A model generated the notes under the pieces. It did no database searches. It saw only the letters and a list, made by a program, of their open reading frames with translations, and was not told where the DNA came from. DNA of 64,000 bases from Heterostelium album PN500 (Eukaryota > Evosea > Eumycetozoa > Acytosteliales > Acytosteliaceae): positions 372,001-436,000 of the forward strand of contig NW_008805073.1 in assembly GCF_000004825.1 (NCBI RefSeq), given 5' to 3'. Of this stretch, positions 36,401 to 48,240 are shown in pieces. The stretch's first letter is position 1. The number at the start of each line of letters is the position of its first letter. Both the position numbers and the translations under genes were made by a program.

Positions 36401-37381
36401 ATAAAAATTGAACCCTATCATATCTCTATCAGCCGATTGTTAATAAAGTAATAGAGTGTAAATTATGAAATCAATCAATCAATCCACAATTAGCCAACAA
36501 CAAAACATATACCGTTTTACACATCTTCAAAATTCAACTCATCCAATAAAAATAAGTGATGTATAAATTTCAACTCACACGCTCACACAACACATTCTCA
36601 CTCACCAAACAATTGTCAGATTCGAATTAAGTGTGTTGTCGGTTGTTTTCTTTTTAGTATTGATATGTTATCTCATCTGGAAATCATAAATAAAAAATTT
36701 TCAACGTGAACAATAACTCACATTTCAAACACAAGCGTGAGTCACACCAATCAAAAGGAATTAACAATGATAAGGTTATTGTTTTTCCACTCTCCTTTTT
36801 GTCTCCAATTTTATCACCCATCTGTATAAATATAGATATATTCAATAACATTGATTTGATATTTTAGTATTACAATTTCGAAAAAAGCTTAGATTGTGAT
36901 TCATATTGATAAGAATCATACTATTATTAACATCTCAATAATCATAAGCTTATCACCAACCCAAAAACAAACTAAAATCAATTGTAATTAAACAAAACAC
37001 TCTGGAAAAGATGAAGTAGAGTAGTCTTCCTTTCTAATTTCCAATACATCCAAAACACAAACAATTTTAAATATGATATTAATATACAGTCTAATACATT
37101 AAAATATACAAATAACAAAATCCTATCTTTCTTTATTATAATTTAAATAATAATAACATCATTTGACAAACAACACTTCATTATTATAATATAATAACTT
37201 TTTTTTCCTTTATTTATTTAAAAATATATATATTAACTTAATTTATTAAAATTTATGTAGGAATAATTAAAAATAAAATAAAAATAATTAAATAGATTAA
37301 AAAAAAAAGAACTCCGATTATTTCAAATAATAGTAGTAGTAGTATAATAATAATATATAAAAAAAAATCAATAGTAAAATA
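33414..37381. other. Very long intergenic region upstream of the RhoGAP gene
   Basis: Almost 4 kb without a credible gene. From about 33890 on, the plus strand is rich in A and C and poor in G (many CAAC, CCAAAC, ATCATCA strings), the same bias seen in plus-strand transcripts here. It may be a long 5' leader, a large developmental promoter, or a non-coding transcript. Homopolymer runs are common (34022-34035, 34213-34233). Open frames at 34186-34446 and 35740-35949 are low-complexity. Confidence 0.45.
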
Positions 37382-39214
37382 ATGACCGACATTGATTTTA
37401 AAACACAATTGGCAGATCGTTTGAAAAAAAGAACATCGGGTGAAAACTATGTCCAAACTACACCAACAAACACTACACCACAAAAACAGCAACCACCTCC
37501 ACCCAACCCAAGAAATAGTGTAATCTCACCATCATTCCTTTCGCCACCACAATCACCAAGACAACCACCACCTATCAACATAAGCAGCGGCAGCAACAGT
37601 AACAATGGACCAGCCTCACCTCTATTAAAACCACCCATTCCAGACCGAAAGAATCTAACACAGAAATCCTCTTCACTTGGTGCGCTTCCAACTCCACCGA
37701 AAATCAATAGTTTTACTCCACCACCACCACCACCCTCTGCTGTCTCGATGAACAGTCTCGCAATGCCAGCGAACAATGCCCAACTGCCATTGCCACCTCC
37801 ACCACCCTCCTATTTATCAACTCCACCACCTCCCATCGCACCAAGGGAGCCAGTCGCCAATCCACCTCCACCCTCGACATCGCCACAATATAAGAAATCA
37901 CCTCCACAAATACGTCATCATATTAACCATCCACCACCTCCACCCATTCCAAATCAACCGCCACCACATTCGCCAAATTCGAACAACCAATTTGTATCAA
38001 AACCAGCACCATCCTCACCACACAACGCAAATCTCCCACCAACTCTTCCACCCATCACCATTTCCTCGCCAACAATGACACCGCCACCACCAATCAGCTC
38101 CAATGCACCATTCATGCCAAACAGACCAAGACAATCGGTACACCACGCACGTTCTTCATCGTTGGATCCAAAGATGATGGCACAAGTACAAAACATGAGC
38201 GCAAACAACAACAACAATTCACCGGGACATGCCAACTTTGCCAACCACGCTCCACAACCCCAAGCATCGATCCAAAAACGTATGAGCAGCGAACTCCAAC
38301 AAAAGAGACTGAGCCAAGACGCACTCAAGCTCAACACAATGCTAAACAACAGATTATCAGGTGGTCTATCACCTCCCATTGTCAAGCCATTCTTCGATGA
38401 CAAGGTTTTAAATAACAACACAAAGACAATCGAACTCAACAGTAAACGCGAACAAGAAGAATTGGAAAGAAAGGAACGCGAACAAAAGAAGAAGGAAAAG
38501 AAAGAACAAGAAAAGAAAGAAAAGAAAGAAAAGAAAGAACAAGAAAAGAAAGATAAAAAGGATAAAAAAGATAAGAAATCATCGTCATCATCATCATCAA
38601 CTTCCGATTCACATAATAATAATAATAATCATTGTACAATTTTCAGTAACAGTTTAAGTCAAGTTATGGAAATTCAACGTGAAAGACTCTTGGAGTACAG
38701 CAATTTGAATATTCCAGTAATTTTGAAGATTTTGACAGAGAGTATCATTTCACTCGATGGATGTTCGACTGAAGGTATTTTCAGAGTGCCAGGTACAAGC
38801 TCTGAAGTAATGAGAATTCGTCAGAAAATCAACGAGTTGGATTTCAGCTTGGACACTAACGACGTACATGTGTTGGCAGGACTCCTCAAGCTCTGGCTGA
38901 GAGAATTGACCGACCCTATCATTCCAAGTGCACTCTACGACGACTGCATCAAATCGTGGAATTCAAAGAACGACAGTTTGAAACTTTTGAATTCCATTCC
39001 AACTCCCAACAAAGACGTTCTCTTCTTCATTTTGAACTTCTTGAAAACCGTTTCCGATCCGATCTATTTCAGTAAATCAAAGATGGATATCGATAATATT
39101 GCCATGGTATTCGCTCCTGGTCTTCTAAGATGTCCATCATCCGATCCAAACAGTCTCCTACTAAACTCACAATACGAAAAGGATTTCATCAAGAATTTGA
39201 TTGAAATCGTTTAA
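37382..39214 (+). CDS. RhoGAP-domain protein with a long Pro-rich N-terminus
   Basis: Single exon, 610 residues, GTPase-activating protein for Rho/Rac-type GTPases. Residues about 35-260 are Pro-rich (many PPPP and SPP strings, likely SH3 or profilin partners). About 355-400 is a Lys/Glu-rich helix, followed by Ser and Asn runs. The RhoGAP domain is about 420-610: it begins [20 protein letters not shown], the arginine finger is in EGIFRVPG (about residue 467), then [18 protein letters not shown] and [12 protein letters not shown]. The domain ends at the C-terminus. Converges with the RING-CBM20 gene. Confidence 0.92.
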   Translation: MTDIDFKTQLADRLKKRTSGENYVQTTPTNTTPQKQQPPPPNPRNSVISPSFLSPPQSPRQPPPINISSGSNSNNGPASPLLKPPIPDRKNLTQKSSSLGALPTPPKINSFTPPPPPPSAVSMNSLAMPANNAQLPLPPPPPSYLSTPPPPIAPREPVANPPPPSTSPQYKKSPPQIRHHINHPPPPPIPNQPPPHSPNSNNQFVSKPAPSSPHNANLPPTLPPITISSPTMTPPPPISSNAPFMPNRPRQSVHHARSSSLDPKMMAQVQNMSANNNNNSPGHANFANHAPQPQASIQKRMSSELQQKRLSQDALKLNTMLNNRLSGGLSPPIVKPFFDDKVLNNNTKTIELNSKREQEELERKEREQKKKEKKEQEKKEKKEKKEQEKKDKKDKKDKKSSSSSSSTSDSHNNNNNHCTIFSNSLSQVMEIQRERLLEYSNLNIPVILKILTESIISLDGCSTEGIFRVPGTSSEVMRIRQKINELDFSLDTNDVHVLAGLLKLWLRELTDPIIPSALYDDCIKSWNSKNDSLKLLNSIPTPNKDVLFFILNFLKTVSDPIYFSKSKMDIDNIAMVFAPGLLRCPSSDPNSLLLNSQYEKDFIKNLIEIV

Positions 39215-39400
39215 AATCCAAATAAATTATTTTTATATAGCAAGAAACACAAAAAAAAAAACAATCAATCCAACCAAAGTCAAATCACAATTTGAAAAAA
39301 ATAATTTTACTTCTTTGTCTAGTACCACTCTGTCTGTTTGTCTGTTTGTGCTTTAATTTTTAATTTAATCTACAAGGAATATAATAATTTATTTTTATTT

Positions 39401-40291
39401 TCATGGATTTCGAAACATATCTCGTCGGTAATTTGAACTTCCCGAGACCAAAAATACTCTGTTTGGACCTCCTTCCCAATAAACAAGCTCACCAGTTTCA
39501 TAATGAGAGATAAAATATTTATATTCAATTCGCCCAGCTTGACCGAGAAGTACTTCTCCTTCCCAGGTATCTCCTTGAGAAAATTTCAGTGGGAATGCTC
39601 TTTGAGGGTCCCAATTGCCCAGTTGTTCGCAATTTCCAGTTACTCTAATTTGCTGTCCAAATGGAACGTGATATTTCAACCAAAATCTAACTTTAGGCAG
39701 TGCTGCCTGGCATTGCCTCAAATGACAACTCAGCGATGACCATTTCCCTATCCTATAAAAAACAATAATGATGATTTGGTTAGATTAGATTTATAATCAT
39801 TATTAAAAATGGAAATGGAAATAGAAAAAGAAGTGATAATCATATCCAACATTATTATTATTATTATTATTATTATCGTCGTTTTCATACCATTGACATC
39901 CTTGTGCATGATGATCACATTTCACCATAAGATCTGCTAATATATTTAAAACTAAACAATTTGGTATCAGTTGTTTGTGTGTTACAGGTAGTCTATCTGT
40001 CGGGCATTGTCTTCTTGTATTCAACCAATTCTGAAGGCATGGATTACAAAATGTATGACCACAAGGCGTTACTATTGGATCTTCTATTACTCCTTTTCCT
40101 ATTTGATTATTATTAAAGTCCAAGTTAATATATTGATGATTCTTTGATTATTATTTTTTGAATCGATTCAGTAATCCGCCGATTTGCCAAATAAACCAAT
40201 CGTTCTGCAGAATCATGATTGAAGACCTACCAATTGGACAAATAAAATGTTGACTAACTTTATCCACAAATAAATCTTCTGATCGACACAT
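39401..40291 (-). CDS. RING finger / TRAF-type zinc finger / CBM20 (starch-binding) fusion protein
   Basis: Exons 40291-40231, 40098-39891 and 39752-39401 give 206 residues. The RING-type finger is HFICPIG...TPCGHTFCNPCLQNWL...CPTD (Asp as final ligand, as in TRAF-like RINGs). It is followed by a TRAF-type finger that spans the second intron: CDHHAQGCQW then IGKWSSLSCHLRQC. The C-terminal 95 residues are a CBM20 domain with both sugar-binding Trp contexts (CEQLGNWDP and ELVYWEGGPNR) and EYKY. The second Cys of the first RING pair is Gly (CPIG), from the split codon at the first intron, so that zinc site may be incomplete or the splice model slightly wrong. An E3 ubiquitin ligase directed to glycogen or other alpha-glucan is the obvious inference. 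Confidence 0.82.
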
Positions 40292-43035
40292 CAAGAGATT
40301 AACTAAGTATTGTGATTAATAATAAGCACCAGTCAGTAAGTATGAAATGAATTGAATCTAACCTATATATTATTATCAAAGTGTTCACTATAGTACTTAC
40401 AGAATATATATATATATATTTATATAAACAATATGTAAGATAATAATTTATAAATACAAAGAGAAAGATGTATATTAAATATACTACTAAATCAATATTT
40501 ATAACTATCAATTAGTTTGAGTGAATGGTTCATATGTAACTTTTGATTTGACGTGTATAGAAGAACGACCTCTTTATCATATATTTCGTCTAAAAGAAAA
40601 TAAAGATAGAATGCAAAGTTAGTTGACTGACTTGAAGTAGTTGTAGTATTATATATTATTAAAACAAAAGCTCTGCTGTTAGTGTAGAAAAGCGATGAAA
40701 AGCGTAGTGATTATTTATAAAGTTTTGTTAATGTTTAGATTATTAACTGATTTATGCGATCTGATTATATGTTGTAGCACTGCAAAAAAAAAGGTGTATA
40801 CAATTCCAGAAGTAAATGCAGAGAGAAAAAAAAAGCAAAAATTAAACTAAAAAAACAAAATTAAAGTTCTCTTGTTTTGCATACGAATGTTTTGATTACT
40901 ACAGCTGCTGCTACTGTTATGTTGTCGCCACTATATTATCAAGTGTTCTAGTTTGATGTTCTTTAGTTGTTTTATATTATATATTATTTTTTATGTTCAA
41001 ATTATATGGTTATCAAGTAGAGTTGATTTGTTTTATTATTTTTATTGTTTTTGTTATGTTTTTTTTTTTTTTTTTTTTTTTTTGGTGTATGCCAGAGTAG
41101 AATGACTGACTGATTGACTGAATGAATGAGTGAGTGAGTGAGTGAAGAGGATAGTAGTAGAAATAGTAGTAGTGTAGTAGTAGTAGTAGACTTGATAAGT
41201 TGAACAATTTAATAATATTATTATTTGTTTATTTAATTTTTCATTACTATAAATGTAATAGTTACTATTTATTATTATTATTATTTTGAATGATTAACAG
41301 TATAGTATATTTTTTTTTCAACAACAACAAAAATATAATCATCAGACCAATATATTATATTATAGGTTTGATTGTTGATGTTTTTTGTTGTTAAATGATA
41401 TTTGGTGTTGTTATTGTTGTTGTTGATGATGACCTTTTCTTTTTCTTTTTTTTTCTTTTTTTTAATGTTTTTGTTGTTTAATTATAGCAAATGAATATAG
41501 TTCATTCAGTGGATGGATGCATTTACTTAGCTTACCCCTTTTGTTATAAGCTAAAACTATAGTTATACTTATAGGAGTGTTGCTGCTGAGTGACTGAGTG
41601 ACTACCACACTGTGGTCTAGAATGAGTGAGTTGTGTCAAGATGAAAGATAATGTGTTGATGGTATTGGAAGGAAAGGAAGAGTGGTGTGTTAGTGTGTGT
41701 GTGTGTTAGTGTGTTAGTGTGTGTGTCAGTGGTGTGAGTGTGAGCTCATTATCCTATACAATATTTAAATTGTACGTCGAAATACAATTTAATTCACCAC
41801 TAGATTTCTGTATTCTTCTATATATTAATTTGATTGTTTTGACTATTACACAACTATTACTGCTAATGTTAATGTTTATGTTTTCGAACTTTTGCTATAC
41901 TGTCTAATACTATATATATATTTTTAAAAACTATAGACCAGTTTAAAATCTTTAAATAAGTGTGAGTGAGTGAGTGAGTGAGTGAATGAAGGATTTTTAT
42001 TACAATTCTTTTTAAATGAAATAATGTTATAACTATATATATTGTGTGTGTGTGTGGGTGTGTGAGTGTGTGGTGCTTTAAATAAATATTAAAATGATTG
42101 TGTGTGGTTAATGACATTAACTCAACTAATAAAGTCTGCAGACCAGAGGTTTTTTTTTTTAGATTTGTTCGCTTTTTTTTTGGTTTTTTTTTGCCTAGAT
42201 TTGATAAATTTATTATTTCTTTTTATGTGCAGTTATTTTGTTGATTAAGATTTATCAGTGCTTTTCCTATTCTTTCTGTTTTTGTTTATTTTGATAAAAT
42301 ATTGATCGAAGAAATCTAAATAAGTCTAAATCTTAGATCTAATAAATGCAGAATTAAATAGATATATTATAATAGAACTCTTTAAATAATATATGAGATA
42401 ATGTTAATAACGGAAAAAGGAGTAGAGCAGAAGGGATTGATAGTTTCAATTCTTGTTTTTCTTCTCAATTAATTATTGATTTTTAATAATATTATTAAAT
42501 ATGTGTGTTTTTTGTTTGGGATTCAATCATTTCCAAGATAAAGGTATATTAATATCAATCATTTAATAAACTATGATGATGAAAAAAAAACAAAAGAGTG
42601 TGTGCCTTGCTATTTATATATCCTTAGTATTAAAAAAAAAAAAAAAGTGTTGTGTTTATTTTATTGATGTGTTTGATTGGTGTGGTATAGTCAAGATTGG
42701 TTGGTTGGGCAAAGGTGAGAGATATCAAGTGGAGTCGAAAGTAATTAAGAGCTCTCCTTTGCACCAAAAAAGATACAAAAGTTGGTTGTGATCTTTGTGG
42801 GTGTTTATTTTTTTTGATTTTTTTTAATTAATTTATTGTTTGCCAATATGTTGTTGATGAAATGCAAAGAATAAAAAAAAGGGTTTAAAAATTGTTGATG
42901 ATGTTGACTGTTGACACATTAACAATGATTTTTAAAGTCATTTCATTCATAAGTGTATAAACTACCCAACATTAAAAGGGTTTGATCTGGGTGCCTTTAT
43001 GATTGAGCTATTCTAATCAATCCACACTTTTTATT

Positions 43036-43066
<31 letters not shown>

Positions 43067-43545
43067 GATATTAAGTTTGGTTTGTTACTGTTGATGATGG
43101 TGATGTTCAAGGACCATTCATTGATTTACTCTTACTTTATTCCACCACAGAGAAATGAGTAGCTAACTGTGATGATGATGATGATTATAATTATAATTAT
43201 TATTATATAATGCGGTGTGTTCGTGTGTGTGTGTGTGCCCACTAATATAATATTATTGGTGTTGGGTGGTATTGTAGAATCTTCCAATTATGGTCAGAAT
43301 CAGAGTTCACTAACTCTTGCATGCCACTAGTGGTTGCCACACCACACTTTCCACAATTAATAAAAAAGCGGAAACGAAACTAAACAAAGAGCATCCATAT
43401 AGTTGCATTACCACCCATTATCGAGTTCTAACTACTACTTTGGTTATTCTATTGTTGCTTATGTTGTTTTTGTTGTTTTGTTTTTGTTATTGTTATTATT
43501 ATGATTGTTGTTGTTGATTGTAAACTGAACATAAATTTGTTATAA
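40292..43545. other. Very long intergenic region between RING-CBM20 and KIN17
   Basis: About 3.25 kb with no credible gene. The plus strand is G/T-rich, so the minus strand is A/C-rich: the mirror image of the region upstream of the RhoGAP gene, and in the same orientation as the RING-CBM20 gene that starts at 40291. It holds repeats: a T-run at 41059-41083, GAGT tetranucleotides at about 41123-41146 and 41961-41988, GT/TAGTGTG repeats at 41684-41739, and an A-run at 43041-43066. Confidence 0.5.
41684..41739. repeat. GT-rich microsatellite
   Basis: GTGTGT and TTAGTGTG repeats in direct succession, within a longer G/T-rich stretch. Confidence 0.8.
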
Positions 43546-44970
43546 CTAATGATTGTATTTACAAAAATCTTCATATGGAATATCTGTAATTGTGATAATC
43601 TGTTGTTGTTGTTGGTGTTGTCGTGTGTTGTTATTATTTGATGTTGTATTTAATTGAACGGTTCCACAAAACTTATCAATGTTGATCTCTAATAATGTTG
43701 CTACTCTTCCTCTGTATCTTCCACGAAGTATCAAAACAGGATTGGAGATGGCAGGTACCACTGTTTCCAAGAAAGACTGATCGATCTTCAGTACGGTGTT
43801 ATCTTCGAGTGTCTTTACCTTTGCCACGTACTCAGAGTCTAACTCTTCGATCAACGCTTTCTGTTTGTAGAATTTACCATTGCCAATACTCTTCTCCATG
43901 ATCTTTACAACTATATTTCTTGCAATCCAACTCTCCACCTTATCAGTCTCATGCTTTACAATCAATTCTTTCGGTTTCTTCTCTGCCTGTTGTTTCATAT
44001 TCATCTCCATAATCTCATCCAATGCTGAATGTTTCTTATTAATACTACTACTACTACTATTTCCAACAATTGGTTGTTGTTGTAGTTTTTGTTGTTCTGT
44101 ATTGTTTGTTGTAGTAGTAGTAGTAGTAGTCGTCGTAGTTGTAGTTGTTGCTATTGATTGATTAAACAATGAAGTTGATAGTAAAATAGGTGTTGTTAAC
44201 TTTGTTTCTATTGGTTTCACTTGTAGTACTAGTTTGGTGTCTGTCGGTGTCATTTCTGTTGGTTTTACAGTTGAATCGATAATAGCTTGTTGTTCACCTG
44301 TTGTTGTTGTTTTTGTGTTTGATGCAGCTGCAGCTGCTATGATATTCATTTGTTTCAATCTTTTTTCAATGTCTAAACGATGTCTTTCTTCCTCTGTCAG
44401 TTCATTTCGCTCTTTCTTTGCTTCACGTTCCTTTCTCGCCACTGCTTCAGGGTCGCGATTGATATAAGTGATAAACCAACCTTTTGGTGTGTCCTCGACG
44501 ATACATTTACTCTCTCTACCTAGATACTTGACAAACTCTGACAAACTCGACCACGTAGTAGAGTTCATGTGTATGTGACTACGGTCTTTGATGAACTCAT
44601 TGTACACCTGATTCGCCGATACCTTTCCAGTTGGATAACGTCTAGATAGTAACTTTAGGAAATCAGCTTCGAATTCTTTCGAAAAGTTATCGACAAACAT
44701 CGAGGTATTCGCAGATACAATTTCCATTTGTCTTAGATGACCTTCTGATGATTGATGACACTATATACATATTCGATAAAAATAATATTATTATTAAAAA
44801 GTTGATACTTATTTATTTAGTTTGTTTATTGTTAACATTTTATTACATACTTTAAAACCATTTTCATCTCTACATTGTTTCTGACAGAATTGACAATACC
44901 ATCTTAATCTCTGTAAACCTTTTGCCTTTATCATCTTGGCAATTGCTTTAGGTGTCATATCTTTACCCAT
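43546..44970 (-). CDS. KIN17-like DNA/RNA-binding protein, two exons
   Basis: Nuclear zinc-finger protein linked to DNA replication/repair and splicing. Exons 44970-44851 and 44760-43546 (phase 0) give 444 residues. Residues 1-50 hold the family's N-terminus (MGKDMTPKAIAKMIKAKGLQ) and its C2H2 finger: C26, C29, H42, H48, with the intron falling inside the finger. The KIN17 winged-helix domain follows (FLKLLSRRYPTGKVSANQVYNEFI; DTPKGWFITYI). A Lys/Glu coiled region and a Thr/Asn/Gln low-complexity stretch (about 140-260) separate it from the C-terminal tandem SH3/KOW-like region (ILRGRYRGRVATLLEIN). The Thr-run is from ACT repeats. Confidence 0.93.
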
Positions 44971-45287
44971 TTTCTATATCTTTAGCTTAATCTAAAATAT
45001 AAATATATATGTCTATCTGTATTTATATATATATCTTTATGAATATAAATAAATAAAAAAAATGATAGTTTACTTTTGACACAATAAATAATTCTTTCGC
45101 TCTTTGTTGAAATTTCATAAAAAAAAAAAAAAAAAAAGGGGTTTAAAAATAGAAACAGAGTAGTAGATTATTAGGTTAACTACTGATAATTAATTAATGA
45201 ATTAACTGATAGCAGTAGGGTTTGAACACTTTGGATCAATTTTATTTATATTTAAAAATACAAGAACTATTTATAATTATAATACTC
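44971..45287. other. Intergenic spacer
   Basis: 317 bp, AT-rich, between the KIN17 start and the FNIP gene end. It contains an ATATAT tract near 45029 and an A-run at 45120-45137. Nothing else seen. Confidence 0.5.
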
Positions 45288-46738
45288 TCATCTCATCCAA
45301 GCTCTAATTAATTTATGATTTGTAAATTGATTGGTTTCAAGTAGTTTTTGGTGGGGAACTAAGTAGCCTTCTACCATTTTGTTGAGAACTAGCGTTGTTT
45401 CATTGTCAAGTCTTCGAATGGTGTAGGTGGATTCTGTGTCGGTGATTGTAATGACCGACAGGTTTTTCTGTCTGAGGTATAACTGAATAAACTGTTCGTT
45501 TCTAAACTCATTATCGAATACAAAGTGGATAGTCTTGATTTGTGGTGGTGGTGGCTTGAATGTTTCGGGATTCTCTTTAATATCGTCGGTCATTTCTATA
45601 TATTGCAAGGTGTCGAGTGATGCTGGCACCTTCCCCAGTGCCACTCCAGGTTTGTACAGTTTCACCAGAGTCTTTAGATTGGGTGGAAGAAATTCCGGTA
45701 GAACGTTGGCCTTTGAAATCTTGAGTTTGGTAATAGTGTCGGGAAGTTCAGAGTTTCTCTGATGTTGAAAGTTTCCACCAACGACCAATGTTTTCAATGC
45801 CGGTGGAAAGATTGATTTAACCAATGGAATGTTATAGCTTTCACCCAAACTAAGAAATTCAACAGTGTCTGGAATCGATCCAATCTGAAGTGCTTTGCGT
45901 CCAGAGAGTTTCAGCTTTCTAATTCCGCGAGGAATAGCGCCAGGTGTGAGTGGACAAAGTGGATGAATTTGCAGCTTAACAATAGTATTGGGAATATCGC
46001 CAGGTTCCAAAGGGAATCTGTACTCTCCTAGAATTGTCAATCGTCTGAGTGTTGGTGGTAACATTCCCGGTTTGAGAGGTATTGGTATGCCATCGACGAA
46101 GCACAACTCGACCAGCGAAGTCGGTAGAGTCTCCAAGGAGAATGGAATATAACTGATCAACAATGTTTCTATTGAATTTGGAAGTGTATAGTTTTGTAAA
46201 GGTTGTTTATAGCACATAGAGATCATCAGTGTTTTCAGCCTTGGAGGTAAGCTATTCGGTTCCAAAGGTTTATTGAATTTGTAGCCAAGATTCAGAGTGT
46301 CGACACTCTCTGGTATGGAATGAGGTTCAATCACCGAATCAAAAAATGGTTGAAAAGAAAGGTTTGTAGTGCCATCTGGTATCGATCCAACTTTGCAAAT
46401 TTGATTTTCTTCAAAACGAAATAAATCTAAAAAGTAATGATTATTTAATGGTTTAGTTAAATAGATAATGAGAAATTCAAAATCTATGAACGTTTTTACT
46501 TACTAGTAATAGGTATTTGACCAAATTGATTTCTAATTATATTTCTAAATGAAGGTAGCACATATTTTTCATCTATAATATAAGGATCCAATGTTTCACC
46601 TAATTTAAACTGTATAAACTTGTCTCTATCTTGAAATAATGATTTACAAATCAAACTTAAACAAATCCTATCGATATTATCTAAATAACTAATTATATGT
46701 TTAAGTATTACATGTGAAAATTTATCTAAATTTATCAT
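45288..46738 (-). CDS. FNIP-repeat (IP22-type) protein, two exons
   Basis: Member of the large dictyostelid FNIP-repeat family. Exons 46738-46504 and 46426-45288 give 457 residues. The first exon is an F-box-like N-terminus (VILKHIISYLDNIDRICLSLICKSLF). The second carries many 21-24-residue leucine-rich-like units of the type LPxSLxxLxL...F/YNxPLxPGxxPP (for example YKFNKPLEPNSLPPRLKTL, EYRFPLEPGDIPNTIVKL). The C-terminal 100 residues diverge from the repeats. F-box plus FNIP proteins are expected to be substrate receptors of SCF ubiquitin ligases, but this has not been shown for most members. Confidence 0.87.
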
Positions 46739-47031
46739 TATATATAACTGTTTAGAGTATAAATAAATAAATAAATAAAACAAACAAAATTATGATTATA
46801 TTGTTTTTCAAAGATGATGTTAAACCCAATGTAAAACTTTTATCAGGTGTGGTTAAGATTGAATTGTTTGAGTCAATTGATGATCAGAAAAACGAAAAAA
46901 AAAACAATTTAAAATTAAAAAATAGATTCGAGTTTATAATATTTAAATGTTAAAGACAACAGAAAATGATTGATTACAATAAATTTATTATTAAATTAAA
47001 GATTATTAGTTTTTAGTTTAAGTTTGTTTGT

Positions 47032-47571
47032 TTAGTTGTTTGATGGCCAGCTTGGACAATCGCTTGGGATATCAAAGACTGAGTCGCTGACAATGTAGTT
47101 CAAAGTGTTGTAGTAGGTGAACTGCATGTAGGAGTAGACATAGTTGAATAAAACTGGAAGACAATTCTCATCGGTGGAGACAGAGATTCCGTTTTGGCTG
47201 TTGCCAAAGTGTTGGAGGTTACCTTGCTTTCCGATGTATGGCAATCCGTAGCTCTCTCCAAAGCATTGGTCGTTCCAGTAGTCTGGTCCGGTGATGTAAC
47301 ATCCTTGTACAGAGTCTACGACCCACTCTTTACCGGTACCGTTACCTTGGAAGAAGGTGTACGATGTCTGGTTGAAGCTCTCTGAGATAATATCGATTCT
47401 GACACGTTTACCGATCGAGTCGTAATAGACGTTTTTGTATTGGACATGGCCGTCTCCAATAACACCAGCGGCTTGACCTTGCCATTGAGGTGGTACACAA
47501 CAATCGTAAGCATAGCTCACAGATAACATAAAACACAAAGCAAATGCTACATATATTACTGATTTATACAT
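47032..47571 (-). CDS. Ependymin-related secreted protein
   Basis: Single exon, 179 residues. A signal peptide (MYKSVIYVAFALCFMLSVSYA) is followed by a mature domain beginning YDCCVPPQWQGQAAG. The Cys pattern and the YYDSIGKRVRID strand match the ependymin/EPDR family of small secreted lipid-binding beta proteins. The family is present in many dictyostelid genomes. There are two or three N-glycosylation sites (NQTS, NGTG). It is divergent from the LPMO-like gene across 669 bp, so the two may share regulation. Confidence 0.82.
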   Translation of the reverse strand: MYKSVIYVAFALCFMLSVSYAYDCCVPPQWQGQAAGVIGDGHVQYKNVYYDSIGKRVRIDIISESFNQTSYTFFQGNGTGKEWVVDSVQGCYITGPDYWNDQCFGESYGLPYIGKQGNLQHFGNSQNGISVSTDENCLPVLFNYVYSYMQFTYYNTLNYIVSDSVFDIPSDCPSWPSNN

Positions 47572-48240
47572 CTTATACTAGTATATTATAAATAAATAAA
47601 TAAAATATTATTTCTATTTCGATGATTTGGAAAAATGAAAAAAAAAAAACTGGCAATTTAAAAATGATTTGGGGATGATTGAAGAATGAAATGCTCTGAA
47701 AAGACTACACTCCTAAATAAACAAAAAAAAAAAACAAAAAAGATCTGGTAAAGTTTGATCTTTCCTGTTCAAAAATAGGTAAAATTAGATTGGTTGTATA
47801 AATGATTTGTAGAACAAAAGAATTATCAAAAGAATATTCAAAAAATGTTGAAAAATACTATGGTTTTTGAAATAGAATGAATATTCTTAAAGATTTTTAA
47901 TTATTAAAAAAATTGGAACTAAGATTTTTATAAAATATCCATTGAATTTTCGTGAGCAATTTTGATCTTTGCCCCCTTTTAGCTAAAAATTTGATGAAAA
48001 ATCAATCACCGGATAGCCTACAATCATATCAATAATTTCTTGAAATTTTTTGTAAAACATAAAAAAAAACCAGTTGTCAAATCAAATCTGTTTTATGCAA
48101 AATAATCAAATCTAACTATTTGGCCACTTTGTTTCGTTGCATTGATTTCATACATCATCAAAATCAATCTTTCATTTTCCATTTTCATTTCATTCAACTT
48201 CTTCAATTTTATTTATATTATATTTATCTTAAAACAAATT
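47572..48240. other. Shared divergent upstream region (ependymin-like / LPMO-like)
   Basis: 669 bp AT-rich with A-runs. The string AAAAAAGATCTGGTA at about 47736-47750 recurs at about 48966-48980 on the far side of the LPMO-like gene. No gene is visible. Confidence 0.45.

Noticed and set aside
42573-42791. 72-codon frame starting MMMKKKQKS
   Set aside because: A-run derived Lys stretches and no recognisable domain.
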